DNA of 64,000 bases from Bacillota bacterium (GCA_023398575.1 JAEWSC010000034.1:1-64000); one strand, 5' to 3'. Positions 16,974 to 24,474 are shown, counted from the stretch's first letter. The notes: generated by a model from the letters alone, not told the origin. Numbers and translations are program-made.

Positions 16974-17198
16974 TCAATGTACCTTTTTATATACCTCCTT
17001 GTACTTTCTCTCATTCTCCTCGTCCCAAAAATCTCCGCGCTCCCATTGCGCCTGCTTTTGCAATATGGCCTGGTATCCTTGTTCCATTTCATTGCGCGAA
17101 TCTGCATTCAGCTTTGCATTTTGCTGAAAAAACTCTACATCCATCCGTAATTGATTCAGGGCTGCCATCTGGTTTTGCTTGAATTGCTCTCTTGTCAT
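16974..17198 (-). CDS. Small helical protein downstream of ligD-type ligase
   Basis: This 74-residue, highly charged, Gln/Glu/Lys-rich helical protein (QNQMAALNQLRMDVEFFQQN, EENERKYKEVYKKVH) begins 17 bases after the ligase stop and is read in the same direction, so it is probably the third gene of the ku-ligD operon. It has no membrane segment or known domain. An overlapping minus-strand frame continues past its stop with a plausible tail (GNGKKPQTRLRWDRHWLLED), which could mean a frameshift near 16970 or just a chance frame. Whether it takes part in end joining is unknown. Confidence 0.5.
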   Translation of the reverse strand: MTREQFKQNQMAALNQLRMDVEFFQQNAKLNADSRNEMEQGYQAILQKQAQWERGDFWDEENERKYKEVYKKVH

Positions 17199-17214
17199 AC
17201 ATTCTGCCCCTTTA

Positions 17215-18120
17215 CTATTCCAATACGCCCACGCGAAATTCCTTAAACCTGGCCTGGCGCATTCCCCCGCCTTTTGTTCTGTTCATGTACTCAATGGTGC
17301 AAACAGGCATGTATGCAAACCAAAGGGCCTGCTCATGTCCTGGCGGCGTTTGCATAAAGGGGGAATGGGGTGCCGTTTTCATCCCGCGTACCTGCTGGCC
17401 TGGTACACCAATGGTCACATGGCCTTCATACACAAGCTGCCCACTTACCTGTTTGCCAAGCACAATGCTGGTTTGTGTCCCCTTGGGGATGTATCCGCAA
17501 GCGATTAAATCCTCATCGATCAGGTTTTTAAACTTAATCCAGTCTTTTGTCGCCTTGCCCGGATAATATAGGCTCTTTATCCTTTTGGCCACAACGCCTT
17601 CCAGCCCCATCTCCTTCACCGTTTGAAACAATGCAACACCCTGCGCATAAAACACCCTGGAGATGGCAAAGCGGTCACTCTCTTGCTGGGTCTTGTTCAG
17701 CATTTCCTTCCGCTCTATCAGCGGTGTGGTAAAGTACTCCTTTTTGTCTTTATATAAAAGGTCATAGGTGATAACCGTTGCCGGATTCATCTGTGCATCC
17801 AGCTCAATCTTAAAGGAATCTGTCATCATCACCCTTCGGTACAGCTTTTCAAAATCCGGCTTTCCGGCCGATAATATCACAACCTCGCCATCCAGTATGG
17901 TTTTGCCATTCACCTGCCGGTTCAAATTCGAAAGCTCCGGAAAATGCGGCCCCAGCATCATGTTCCGCTTGTTTCTGATATCTGTTTCATTTTCGCCAAG
18001 ATATGCAAGCACCCGGATGCCGTCAAACTTCATTTCATACATATAATCCGGGTCATCAAAAGGGTCACGCTGCGTATCTATCAGCATAGGCCTCGCGCCG
18101 CGCGCTTCAAACATGTCCAT
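17215..18120 (-). CDS. ligD: ATP-dependent DNA ligase, LigD type (stand-alone ligase domain)
   Basis: This 301-residue protein has the nucleotidyltransferase motif I as EMKFDGIR (catalytic Lys, residue about 30), motif Ia/III near NKRNMMLGPHFPEL and TILDGEVVIL, motif IV GLEGVVAKR and motif V WIKFK, then an OB-fold C-terminal domain. It seals double-strand breaks in non-homologous end joining together with Ku. Unlike mycobacterial LigD it has no primase or nuclease domain; those are not in the window. Its ATG comes one base after the Ku stop, so the two are co-transcribed and probably coupled. Such NHEJ pairs are typical of spore formers, where they repair DNA on germination. Confidence 0.9.
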   Translation of the reverse strand: MDMFEARGARPMLIDTQRDPFDDPDYMYEMKFDGIRVLAYLGENETDIRNKRNMMLGPHFPELSNLNRQVNGKTILDGEVVILSAGKPDFEKLYRRVMMTDSFKIELDAQMNPATVITYDLLYKDKKEYFTTPLIERKEMLNKTQQESDRFAISRVFYAQGVALFQTVKEMGLEGVVAKRIKSLYYPGKATKDWIKFKNLIDEDLIACGYIPKGTQTSIVLGKQVSGQLVYEGHVTIGVPGQQVRGMKTAPHSPFMQTPPGHEQALWFAYMPVCTIEYMNRTKGGGMRQARFKEFRVGVLE

Positions 18121-18121
18121 C

Positions 18122-19066
18122 TTACTTGCTCCATGGCTGCTGCTTTATGGGCGGTGTCTGTGCGGGCGGCGAAGCATCCTGCTTTGGCTGCCCAAAGCCG
18201 AAATACGGCATGGACCGCTGAAATGGCTGCTGCTTCTCCTGCTGCAAAACAGGCTCCGGCTGTGCGCGCTGCGGCATTTTGATTTCTTCCATTTTAGGTG
18301 GTGCAAGACCCGGAACCTGTTCAAGGCTGCGCTTTAGGGCTTCCATTAAATCGATGGCGCTAAACGCATCCTCTTGGGGCTGCACCACCTGCTGGCCCTG
18401 AATCTTCTTCATTATTGCTTCATGCAGCCGTTTTGCATATGTGTCATGGTGCTCTTCTGGCTGGTAGGTACCCATCATCGCCTTGATCATCATCCCAGCC
18501 ATATTCACTTCCGTATCATTGACGGGTACCTCACCTACAGATTGGGGGACAGGCTTCACCTCATCGATAAAATACAATGTTTCCATCAGCAAGCTGCCGT
18601 TTTCCATGGGCGATATGGTCAGCATGGTTTCATTCGTGCCAATCACCGTACGGGCTACCGCCATCACCTTTTCCTTTGCCATGGCGGCGTGCAGCAAGGC
18701 ATACGCCTTGTCGCTGCCATCCGGGGTCAAGTAATATGCCTTGTCATAAAAAACCGGATTGATGGAATCCCGCGGCACGAATTGTATAATGCTGATTGCC
18801 TTATCCTTTGAGGATTTCATCCGTTCCAGCTCATCGTCATCGATTACCACATATTTCCCGGGCTCATATTGATAGCCCTTTACGATATCCTCAGGGGATA
18901 CCTCCATTCCCGTATCCTCCCGCACCTTTTTGTACCGGATGCGCACATTTGTGCCTTTATACAATTGGTTGAAGCTCGTCCTTCCTTCGGTGTTAGTGGT
19001 GTACAACGACACCGGTATATAGACCAGCCCAAATTGTATGGCGCCTTTTTTTATGGTTGCAGGCAT
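18122..19066 (-). CDS. ku: Ku protein, non-homologous end joining
   Basis: This 314-residue protein has the bacterial Ku core (residues about 1-235): TIKKGAIQFGLVYIPVSLYT, QLYKGTNVRIRYKKV, IVKGYQYEPGKYVVIDDDEL and FYDKAYYLTP, followed by EHHDTYAKRLHEAI. It would form a homodimer ring on DNA ends and recruit the ligase encoded one base downstream. After about residue 240 there is a low-complexity Pro/Gln-rich tail (QPEPVLQQEKQQPF, PPAQTPPIKQQPW), an unusual replacement for the basic extension often found on bacterial Ku. ATG 19066 is the natural start. Confidence 0.93.
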   Translation of the reverse strand: MPATIKKGAIQFGLVYIPVSLYTTNTEGRTSFNQLYKGTNVRIRYKKVREDTGMEVSPEDIVKGYQYEPGKYVVIDDDELERMKSSKDKAISIIQFVPRDSINPVFYDKAYYLTPDGSDKAYALLHAAMAKEKVMAVARTVIGTNETMLTISPMENGSLLMETLYFIDEVKPVPQSVGEVPVNDTEVNMAGMMIKAMMGTYQPEEHHDTYAKRLHEAIMKKIQGQQVVQPQEDAFSAIDLMEALKRSLEQVPGLAPPKMEEIKMPQRAQPEPVLQQEKQQPFQRSMPYFGFGQPKQDASPPAQTPPIKQQPWSK

Positions 19067-19331
19067 GCAAAAAACCCCCGCGTTTTTTTGTAGTTTGCAT
19101 CGGCGGGTGCTTTATCAAACAGCTTATTATTGGTTTTTAAAAAGCGCTCGGCTTATACTTTTCCAAGCCTAACACCCCCAAAAACCAGTTCTGAAATGCT
19201 ATTTTCAGTAATATAAGCGAATAGAGAATTGTTTTAACTAAGCTGCGCGTCCATGCCCAATTTTATGCGAAAGCTGCTTTGTCCCCCCAAAACAGCGCTG
19301 GCGAATTTCACGAAAAAAGGAGGTTGCCCCC

Positions 19332-19661
19332 ATGTTTTCCAACAAGCAAACCAAAATCGAAAAGGCCACTCAGAAGGGCGACGAGCGTGAGCTGATCAAG
19401 CTGACCAATGACAAGGACATGCAAATCCGCCTGGCAGCCATCGCCGGCCTTGGCAAAACAAGGGGCGACGATGGGTTCAACCACCTCATTCTGCTGATCC
19501 GGCATCCGGATGCCCTCATCCGCGCCGCGGCAGCAAAGTCCCTGGGCGAAACACGCAACCCCCACGCCAAAACGTATCTGAAAGCGCAATACAAGCTGGA
19601 TACAGACCCTGCGGCGCGGGAAGCCATGGCGGAGGCTGCCGCAAAAATCAAGGAATTCTAA
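19332..19661 (+). CDS. Small HEAT-repeat protein
   Basis: This 109-residue all-helical protein carries HEAT/PBS-lyase-type repeats: DMQIRLAAIAGLGKTRGDDG, then HPDALIRAAAAKSLGETRNP and DPAAREAMAEAAAKI. The pattern 'd...R..Aa..Lg' repeats about every 32-34 residues. Such repeats form protein-binding solenoids and give no enzymatic role. AAGGAGG precedes ATG 19332. It stands alone between the divergent ku gene and a repeat element. Confidence 0.8.
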   Translation: MFSNKQTKIEKATQKGDERELIKLTNDKDMQIRLAAIAGLGKTRGDDGFNHLILLIRHPDALIRAAAAKSLGETRNPHAKTYLKAQYKLDTDPAAREAMAEAAAKIKEF

Positions 19662-19786
19662 GGGTGTCAAAGCTGCTGTCTTGCATCTGATTGTATTTGT
19701 TGGGCAATCTTGCTTTTTTTGGCGTACGCAAAGGGGCCGCCGTGCCAAGACTACATATTGCATCATGTTTTCAAGAAAAAGTATAT

Positions 19787-19948
19787 TGCGTCTTCGGACG
19801 CGCTGGAGGTACGCGAATGAAATCGCGTATCTGGAGGCTGCAATAGGCGAAGCCTTGGGCAGCCGGAACACCAGCCAAGCATAACGCAGGCTGGTGCGAA
19901 AGGACCAAAGGGCTTTCCAATCGCCCTTTGGATACCTTCGGACGCCAT
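19787..19948. repeat. Dispersed intergenic repeat, family B copy 2 (inverted)
   Basis: This is the reverse complement of the core of 12042-12360. It carries the same modules: TACGCGAA-TGAAATCGCGTA stem, GGCTGC ... GCAGCC nested stem (here starting GGAGGCTGCAATAGGCGAAG), CAGGCTGGTGCGAAAGGACC, and the CCTTCGGACGCC end. It lacks the 39-base tandem units and the GCGAGGCGAAGGAGG module. It fills most of the gap between the HEAT-repeat gene and the small ORF at 20025. Confidence 0.75.
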
Positions 19949-20024
19949 CCTCTTGATATGTTTGCAATGTATCTTCCCACGGCGGCCCCTTTGATACCAT
20001 TATCAGATAGTTGTGCCTGTCCCC

Positions 20025-20132
20025 CTACCGCTTGCTGGAGGTATCCCCGTTTTTCTTGTGAACCTGCCGGGACTTGTGCTTTGCGTTATCCGGCTGAGAC
20101 GGCAGAATTTTTTCACTAGGTTCCTTTTCCAT
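20025..20132 (-). CDS. Small basic 35-residue protein
   Basis: ATG 20132 lies seven bases after GGAGG (complement of 20140-20144) and opens a 35-codon frame: MEKEPSEKILPSQPDNAKHK, then SRQVHKKNGDTSSKR, stop TAG at 20025-20027. The product is hydrophilic and basic with no hydrophobic core, so it is likely unstructured. The clean binding site is the main support. No family is known to me. It runs toward repeat B2 and is divergent from arsR. Confidence 0.5.
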   Translation of the reverse strand: MEKEPSEKILPSQPDNAKHKSRQVHKKNGDTSSKR

Positions 20133-20277
20133 ACAAACACCTCCTTGCAAATAAGCCTTCAGCCTATTTTGCATGAAAAAAGCCTTGCATATCCAAGGCC
20201 TTGCAAAAGTGACATGGCCAGAACCGACATACCCATTTCATCCTTTTCCTGATTGATACTTTTTTTTCAAATCCCCC

Positions 20278-20326
20278 TTGACATCATCGCAAATTTACGA
20301 TACAATCCGCATCGTAGAAATACGAT
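20278..20326 (+). promoter_or_regulatory. arsR promoter with two operators
   Basis: The promoter is TTGACA (20278-20283), 17 bases, TACAAT (20301-20306). Two dyads of identical design overlap it: ATCGCA-aatt-TACGAT (20286-20301) and ATCGTA-gaaa-TACGAT (20311-20326), 25 bases apart. A third copy lies at 20675-20690 before the permease gene, so the regulator probably represses itself and the permease. Confidence 0.85.
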
Positions 20327-20343
20327 GGATTGAAGGTGTTCGC

Positions 20344-20649
20344 ATGGAGCTTTTCAAAATCTGCAACGCGCTGGGCAACGAAACAAGGTACCAAATTGTC
20401 AAGGCCATGAAGGACCGAGCCATCGGCACCTGCTGCGACAAAATCCAGTACTTTGAGGAAGGCATCAGCGTGGCCGATGTGGTGGCCACTACGGGCCTGG
20501 CTCAGTCCACCGTCTCTCAGCATCTGCAGGTGCTGGAGCAGGCCGGCGTCATCTCGCGGGAAAAGCGCGGCCAGTGGACCTGCTTCTTCCTCAACAAGGC
20601 ACTGCTGGAGGCGTTCAGCCGGGAGCTTGCAAATTCCCTGTGCGGGTAA
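20344..20649 (+). CDS. ArsR-family metal(loid)-type repressor
   Basis: ATG 20344 gives a 101-residue winged-helix protein: ELFKICNALGNETRYQIVKA, GISVADVVATTGLAQSTVSQ, HLQVLEQAGVISREKRGQWT and CFFLNKALLEAF, the complete ArsR/SmtB pattern. A Cys pair (GTCCDKIQYF, about residues 31-32) near helix 3 could sense a thiophilic ligand such as As(III), but the classic ELCVCDL motif is absent. Two ATCGTA-N4-TACGAT operators overlap its own promoter and a third precedes the permease gene downstream, strongly suggesting control of a small efflux operon. Confidence 0.85.
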   Translation: MELFKICNALGNETRYQIVKAMKDRAIGTCCDKIQYFEEGISVADVVATTGLAQSTVSQHLQVLEQAGVISREKRGQWTCFFLNKALLEAFSRELANSLCG

Positions 20650-20674
20650 GCTTCCCCTTTTTTTGCCCTGATTC

Positions 20675-20690
20675 ATCGTAAAAATACGAT
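20675..20690 (+). promoter_or_regulatory. Third ArsR-type operator, before the permease gene
   Basis: ATCGTA-aaaa-TACGAT is a perfect dyad of the same design as the two sites upstream of arsR, overlapping TATAAC (20690-20695) as possible -10. A family A repeat (20716-20990) separates it from the permease start at 21011. Confidence 0.75.
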
Positions 20691-20715
20691 ATAACCGCCA
20701 GGTATGTTCTAGGGA

Positions 20716-20990
20716 GGTATTGGAGGGCCAAGGCTCTCCAATTTCAAATCGCAAATCAGCGGCATGTGCGGTGAGTGAGGTGAGCGCTGCCAGTGGCAGC
20801 AAAGAGCGAACCGAACGAATCAACCGAAACAAGTGGCTGTAAGCCGCGTCGATTGAGGTTGCGGAGATGCACGCTGGAATTTCGAAGAAATTCCTTCCTT
20901 GCCCGAGCAAGCGGCCGCAAAACCGTGCAACGGTTTTGCAGTGAAGTGAGGGGAAAACTCGAAAAAGTGGCATGCCACTTTTTCGAAGTA
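20716..20990. repeat. Dispersed hairpin-rich repeat, family A copy 1 (inverted)
   Basis: Read on the minus strand it has this order: hairpin CGAAAAAGTGGCA/TGCCACTTTTTCG (20959-20984), the constant GAGTTTTCCCCTC and CACTGC, hairpin AAAACCGT-tgc-ACGGTTTT, the constant GCGGCCGCTTGCTCGGGCA and GGAAGGAATTTCTTCGAA, a GCGGCTT-AGCC hairpin, GCTGCC-act-GGCAGC, then CACATG and GATTTGCGAT and a CTCCAA-type end. The same order is found at 25650-26115 and 35345-35555. It sits in the leader of the permease gene. Confidence 0.8.
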
Positions 20991-21010
20991 AATAAAAGGA
21001 GCAAACAACC

Positions 21011-22108
21011 ATGCAACCAATTTTCCAAACGCTCGCAAACACCCTGCTCTATGTGGTGAACACACTCCTGCACAACAGCCCCGCGCTCATACTGGGCGTG
21101 CTTGTAGCCGCCGCCATACAGGTATATGTTGATCCCAACAAAATGCGAGGCTGGCTCCTGCGCCGCTCCACCCTCTCCATTCCGGCAACGGTGGCCTTTG
21201 GTGCGTTCACGCCCTTTTGCGCCTGCGGCACCATGGCGGTTGTGCTGTCCATGCTGGCCACAGCGCTGCCCTGGGGCCCGGTGATGGCCTTTTTGACCTC
21301 CTCGCCGCTGATGAGCCCCGAAGGCTTCGTCATGCTGTACGGCATCCTGGGTCCCACCTTCGCCATCGCACTGGCAGCCGCCTCCATCCTCATCGGCCTG
21401 GGCTCCGGCTATGTCACCCACCTCATTGAAAAGAAAACAAACTACCTTACCGGCCAATTGCGCTTTTCCAAAGCAGCGTCGTCAAAAGAAAAGCCCTCTT
21501 GCGGCTGCTCTGCCGATAACAGCCCGTCTGCCCCTTCCATGGCCGGCGTGGTCTTCAGCGATGCGAAAAATGACTGCGGCTGTGCTGAAGATGGCTTAGC
21601 CTATGCTGCAGCCGGGTGCGGCTGCGGGGAGATGGCGCTCAATCAGCCGAACCATGCCCGCACCATGGGCCAGCTGATGCGCAGGTATAAAATCGACCAG
21701 GTGGCAAAGGCCGTGTTTGATGTCAGCATCAAGCGCATTCTTCCCTACTTCGCGCTGTTCGCGGGCATCGGGTACCTGATCAACCAATTCATCCCCACCT
21801 CCTGGATATCTGCCCTCTTCGGCTCGCAAAACGCGCTGGCCGTGCCGTTGGCCGCCGTCATCGGGCTGCCTCTGTACATCAACGGCGATTCCTCCATACC
21901 GCTCTTGCAATCACTGATGCAAGGCGGCGTCAGCGGCGGCGCCATGCTGGCCTTTCTGATTACCGGCCCCGGCACCAGCGCCGGCGTGCTGACCGGCATA
22001 GCCACCATCATGAAGAAAAAGGCCATCGCGCTGTATATTGCTTACCTGCTTGTAGGCGCGATTTTGCTGGGCTACGCCTATGACCTGGTGCTGGCGCTCA
22101 TCGGCTGA
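21011..22108 (+). CDS. ArsP/DUF318-type permease with Cys-rich central loop
   Basis: This 365-residue membrane protein has about eight helices. The motif FGAFTPFCACGTMAV (residues about 66-80) is the conserved Cys-containing signature of the ArsP_1/DUF318 permeases, some of which export trivalent organoarsenicals; a second half has GLPLYINGDSSIPLLQ and ITGPGTSAGVL. Between the halves lies a cytosolic or external loop of about 80 residues unusually rich in cysteine: PSCGCSADNS, NDCGCAEDG, AAGCGCGEM. Those CGC clusters suggest metal(loid) capture. The ArsR-type gene and matching operator upstream support a role in toxic thiophile efflux. The exact substrate is not shown by sequence. AAAGGAG precedes ATG 21011. 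Confidence 0.8.
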   Translation: MQPIFQTLANTLLYVVNTLLHNSPALILGVLVAAAIQVYVDPNKMRGWLLRRSTLSIPATVAFGAFTPFCACGTMAVVLSMLATALPWGPVMAFLTSSPLMSPEGFVMLYGILGPTFAIALAAASILIGLGSGYVTHLIEKKTNYLTGQLRFSKAASSKEKPSCGCSADNSPSAPSMAGVVFSDAKNDCGCAEDGLAYAAAGCGCGEMALNQPNHARTMGQLMRRYKIDQVAKAVFDVSIKRILPYFALFAGIGYLINQFIPTSWISALFGSQNALAVPLAAVIGLPLYINGDSSIPLLQSLMQGGVSGGAMLAFLITGPGTSAGVLTGIATIMKKKAIALYIAYLLVGAILLGYAYDLVLALIG

Positions 22109-22140
22109 CCCCCAAACACCAAAAAAACAAAACCCTCGCC

Positions 22141-22365
22141 TTGACAAACATGTATTTCAATGTTATCTTATTTACACAACTTCATATTTGGTTTCTCCGG
22201 TTGGTAGTAAGCAATTTCTGTTTACTATTTCAAGTTTGAGGCTTAAGGGTGGGGGCTTCGCAAAAAGGTTCCTGCCCTTATTTATTTTTACACAATGATG
22301 TGTATTCGAGCGTGTCAACGCGCCGAATGCACATTTTTGTTTTATAAGGAAAAGGAGTGTGGCGT
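22141..22365 (+). promoter_or_regulatory. amt promoter and leader
   Basis: TTGACA (22141-22146), 17 bases and TATCTT (22164-22169) form a plausible promoter, leaving a leader of about 190 bases. Within it TAAGGG and CCCTTA (about 22236-22280) can pair around a GC-rich inner part. AAGGAG lies eight bases before ATG 22366. No known riboswitch was recognised. Confidence 0.5.
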
Positions 22366-24057
22366 ATGTTTTCATCAGCGGATACCATCTGGGTACTACT
22401 GGCGACGGCACTGGTGTTTTTCATGCAGGCGGGGTTTGCCATGGTCGAGACAGGTTTTACCCGTGCCAAGAACGCCGGCAACATCATCATGAAAAACCTG
22501 ATGGATTTTGCTTTAGGTTCCTTGGTCTTCTGGGCGCTGGGCTTTGGCCTGATGCAAGGCGCATCCATCGGCGGCATCATCGGCACGCCTGACTTCTTCA
22601 TTCAAGGGGCCTATGGCTCCGGCACCATCCCAACGGCAGCCTTTGTCATTTTCCAAACAGTATTCGCGGCCACGGCGGCCACCATTGTCTCCGGCTCCAT
22701 GGCGGAGCGCACCAAATTCATCAGCTATTGTATTTACAGCGTTGTCATCACCGCCCTCATCTACCCCATCTCCGGCCACTGGATCTGGGGCGGCGGCTGG
22801 CTTGCCAAGCTGGGCTTCCATGACTTTGCCGGCTCCACCGCCGTACACATGGTCGGCGGCGTCGCAGCCCTCATCGGCGCGAAAATACTTGGTCCCCGCA
22901 TCGGCAAATATGGCCCCGACGGCAAACCCAGGGCCATCCTGGGCCACAGCGTCACCCTGGGCGCACTGGGCGTATTCATTTTGTGGTTTGGCTGGTTCGG
23001 CTTCAACCCCGGCTCCACGCTGTCTGCCACGGGCGATGGGGCACTCTCTTCCATGAGCAATATCTTTGTCACCACCAACCTGGCTGCCGCTGCCGGCGCA
23101 ACGGTGGCAATGATCGTTACCTGGGTCCGTTATAAAAAGCCGGATGTTTCTGTTACCCTAAACGGCGCTTTGGGCGGCCTGGTAGCCATCACGGCGGGCT
23201 GCGACGTAGTTTCTCCATTGGGTTCTGTTATCATTGGCGGCATTGCCGGCGTCATCATCGTAGCTGTCATTGAGTTGCTGGACAAAAAGCTCAAGATCGA
23301 TGATCCGGTAGGCGCGGTGCCTGTACACTTTGCCTGCGGCGCGGCCGGCACGCTGATGGTAGGCCTGTTCGCACTGGACGGCGGCCTGTTCTATGGCGGC
23401 GGCTTCAAGCTGCTGGGCATCCAGGCCCTGGGTGTTGGGTCCGTCATCCTGTGGGTCACGGTCACCATGGTCATTCTCTTCACCATCCTTAAAAAGACGA
23501 TCGGCCTTCGCGTATCCGCCGCTGAAGAAATCGCGGGCCTCGACTCTGAGGAGCACGGCCTGGCCAGCGCCTATGCCGACTTTATGCCGGTCATGATCGC
23601 CCACGATGGCACCGCCGCTCCCGCTCAACCCTCCGCTGCACCCGCGCCTATGGAGCACGCGGTGCCCGTGGTGCACGCCAAGGCGGAAGCTCCCACCTCT
23701 GATGTGAAGATGACCAAGGTAGATATCATCACCAATCCCCACCGCTTCGACGTATTGAAGGATGCGCTGAGCAAGATTGGCATTACCGGCATCACCGTAT
23801 CCAACGTCATGGGCTGCGGCATGCAAAAGGGCGGCACCGAGTTCTACCGCGGCGTACCGGTAGATATCAACGTACTGCCGAAGATCCGCCTGGAGATCGT
23901 CGTGTGCAAGGTGCCGGTAGAAACCGTTGTGGAAACCGCCAAGAAGGCGCTGTACACCGGCAACATCGGCGATGGCAAAATCTTTGTCTACGATGTGAAA
24001 AACGTTATCAAGGTGCGCACCGGCGAGGAAGGGTACGCTGCCCTGCAGGATGAATAA
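22366..24057 (+). CDS. amt: Ammonium transporter fused to a C-terminal P-II domain
   Basis: ATG 22366 gives a 563-residue protein. Residues about 1-400 are an 11-helix Amt/MEP/Rh channel: MQAGFAMVETGFTRAKNAGN, FQTVFAATAATIVSGSMAER, YPISGHWIWGGGWLAK, FAGSTAVHMVGGVAALIGAK, VPVHFACGAAGTLMVGL (pore His pair context). A Pro/Ala-rich linker of about 40 residues leads to a P-II (GlnB/GlnK) domain from about residue 448 (KVDIITNPHRFDVLKDALSK ... GDGKIFVYDVKNVIKVRTGE). The T-loop region is altered (MGCGMQKGGTEFYRGVPVDI) and keeps a Tyr. In most bacteria GlnK is a separate gene; fusion places the nitrogen sensor directly on the channel it blocks. Confidence 0.93.
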   Translation: MFSSADTIWVLLATALVFFMQAGFAMVETGFTRAKNAGNIIMKNLMDFALGSLVFWALGFGLMQGASIGGIIGTPDFFIQGAYGSGTIPTAAFVIFQTVFAATAATIVSGSMAERTKFISYCIYSVVITALIYPISGHWIWGGGWLAKLGFHDFAGSTAVHMVGGVAALIGAKILGPRIGKYGPDGKPRAILGHSVTLGALGVFILWFGWFGFNPGSTLSATGDGALSSMSNIFVTTNLAAAAGATVAMIVTWVRYKKPDVSVTLNGALGGLVAITAGCDVVSPLGSVIIGGIAGVIIVAVIELLDKKLKIDDPVGAVPVHFACGAAGTLMVGLFALDGGLFYGGGFKLLGIQALGVGSVILWVTVTMVILFTILKKTIGLRVSAAEEIAGLDSEEHGLASAYADFMPVMIAHDGTAAPAQPSAAPAPMEHAVPVVHAKAEAPTSDVKMTKVDIITNPHRFDVLKDALSKIGITGITVSNVMGCGMQKGGTEFYRGVPVDINVLPKIRLEIVVCKVPVETVVETAKKALYTGNIGDGKIFVYDVKNVIKVRTGEEGYAALQDE

Positions 24058-24114
24058 GCGATATAGACGCCTGTTCCGCAATTGTTTTCCTTGCCGAATA
24101 ACGCCATGCACACA

Positions 24115-24330
24115 TTGACAAAAAATAGATTATAATGTATGATGTGTTCAATTCAACAGGCTGCCAACCGGTTGGGCAGGCAACTGCTTCAAGAAACTAA
24201 GCTTTATGGGTGGGAAGCTTCTTGTGAAGTTTCTCACCCATCTCTATGTTCTTGTAAAGGGGTGCGCCCTCCCGTTGACTGCCTGTCACCATGCATACAG
24301 GCTCATGCCTATATTAATTGGAAAGGAAGC
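24115..24330 (+). ncRNA. Structured 5' leader of the decarboxylase genes (candidate riboswitch)
   Basis: The promoter TTGACA (24115-24120), 17 bases, TATGAT (24138-24143) drives a leader of about 185 bases. Stems: CTGCC/GGCAG (24161-24165 with 24175-24179), and a long hairpin ATGGGTG ... CACCCAT (24206-24241) with inner CTTC/GAAG. ACAGGC occurs twice (24156-24161 and 24297-24302), and a single GCCTGT (24281-24286) can pair with either. The second ACAGGC can also close a hairpin with GCCT (24307-24310) near the ribosome binding site. Exclusive pairing of this type is usual in riboswitches. I could not match it to a known class; Na+, organic acid and biotin-linked classes should be compared. 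Confidence 0.5.
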
Positions 24331-24336
24331 GAACTT

Positions 24337-24474
24337 ATGGGGTTTTTTGAAGGCATTAAGGTTGCGTTGTTTGTGATATCGCTCGTATTTGCGCTGCTGG
24401 GTTCCATCTACGCGCTGATCAAGCTGGCCTCCGCGGTGATACGCCGTTACTTTACCAGCGCCACAAAGGTTTAA
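24337..24474 (+). CDS. Small single-helix membrane protein, OadG-like position
   Basis: This 45-residue protein (MGFFEGIKVALFVISLVFAL, then LGSIYALIKLASAVIRRYFT) has one membrane helix and a short basic tail. It is preceded by GGAAAGGAAG and lies 34 bases before the decarboxylase beta subunit. The gamma subunit (OadG) of Na+-pumping decarboxylases is a small one-helix membrane protein encoded next to OadB, so this is probably a reduced gamma-type subunit. It lacks the Pro/Ala linker and zinc-binding end of classical OadG, and the match is by position and topology only. Confidence 0.6.
   Translation: MGFFEGIKVALFVISLVFALLGSIYALIKLASAVIRRYFTSATKV

Noticed and set aside
19308..20000. Long minus-strand frame of about 230 codons over the HEAT-repeat gene and repeat B2
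   Set aside because: It is antisense to a recognisable HEAT-repeat protein and otherwise runs through repeat sequence.
20793..21059. Open frame inside repeat A1 whose translation (MAAKSEPNESTETSG...) closely matches a frame in repeat A2 (25714-25908)
   Set aside because: The two frames align for about 60 residues, but other frames of the same repeats are also open, there is no ribosome binding site, copy 3 lacks the middle part, and the differences preserve hairpins. I treat the likeness as a result of the DNA repeat.
24115..24136. TTGACA followed by perfect TATAAT at 24131-24136
   Set aside because: The spacing is only ten bases; the TATGAT at 24138-24143 has the correct 17-base spacing and was used for the promoter call.
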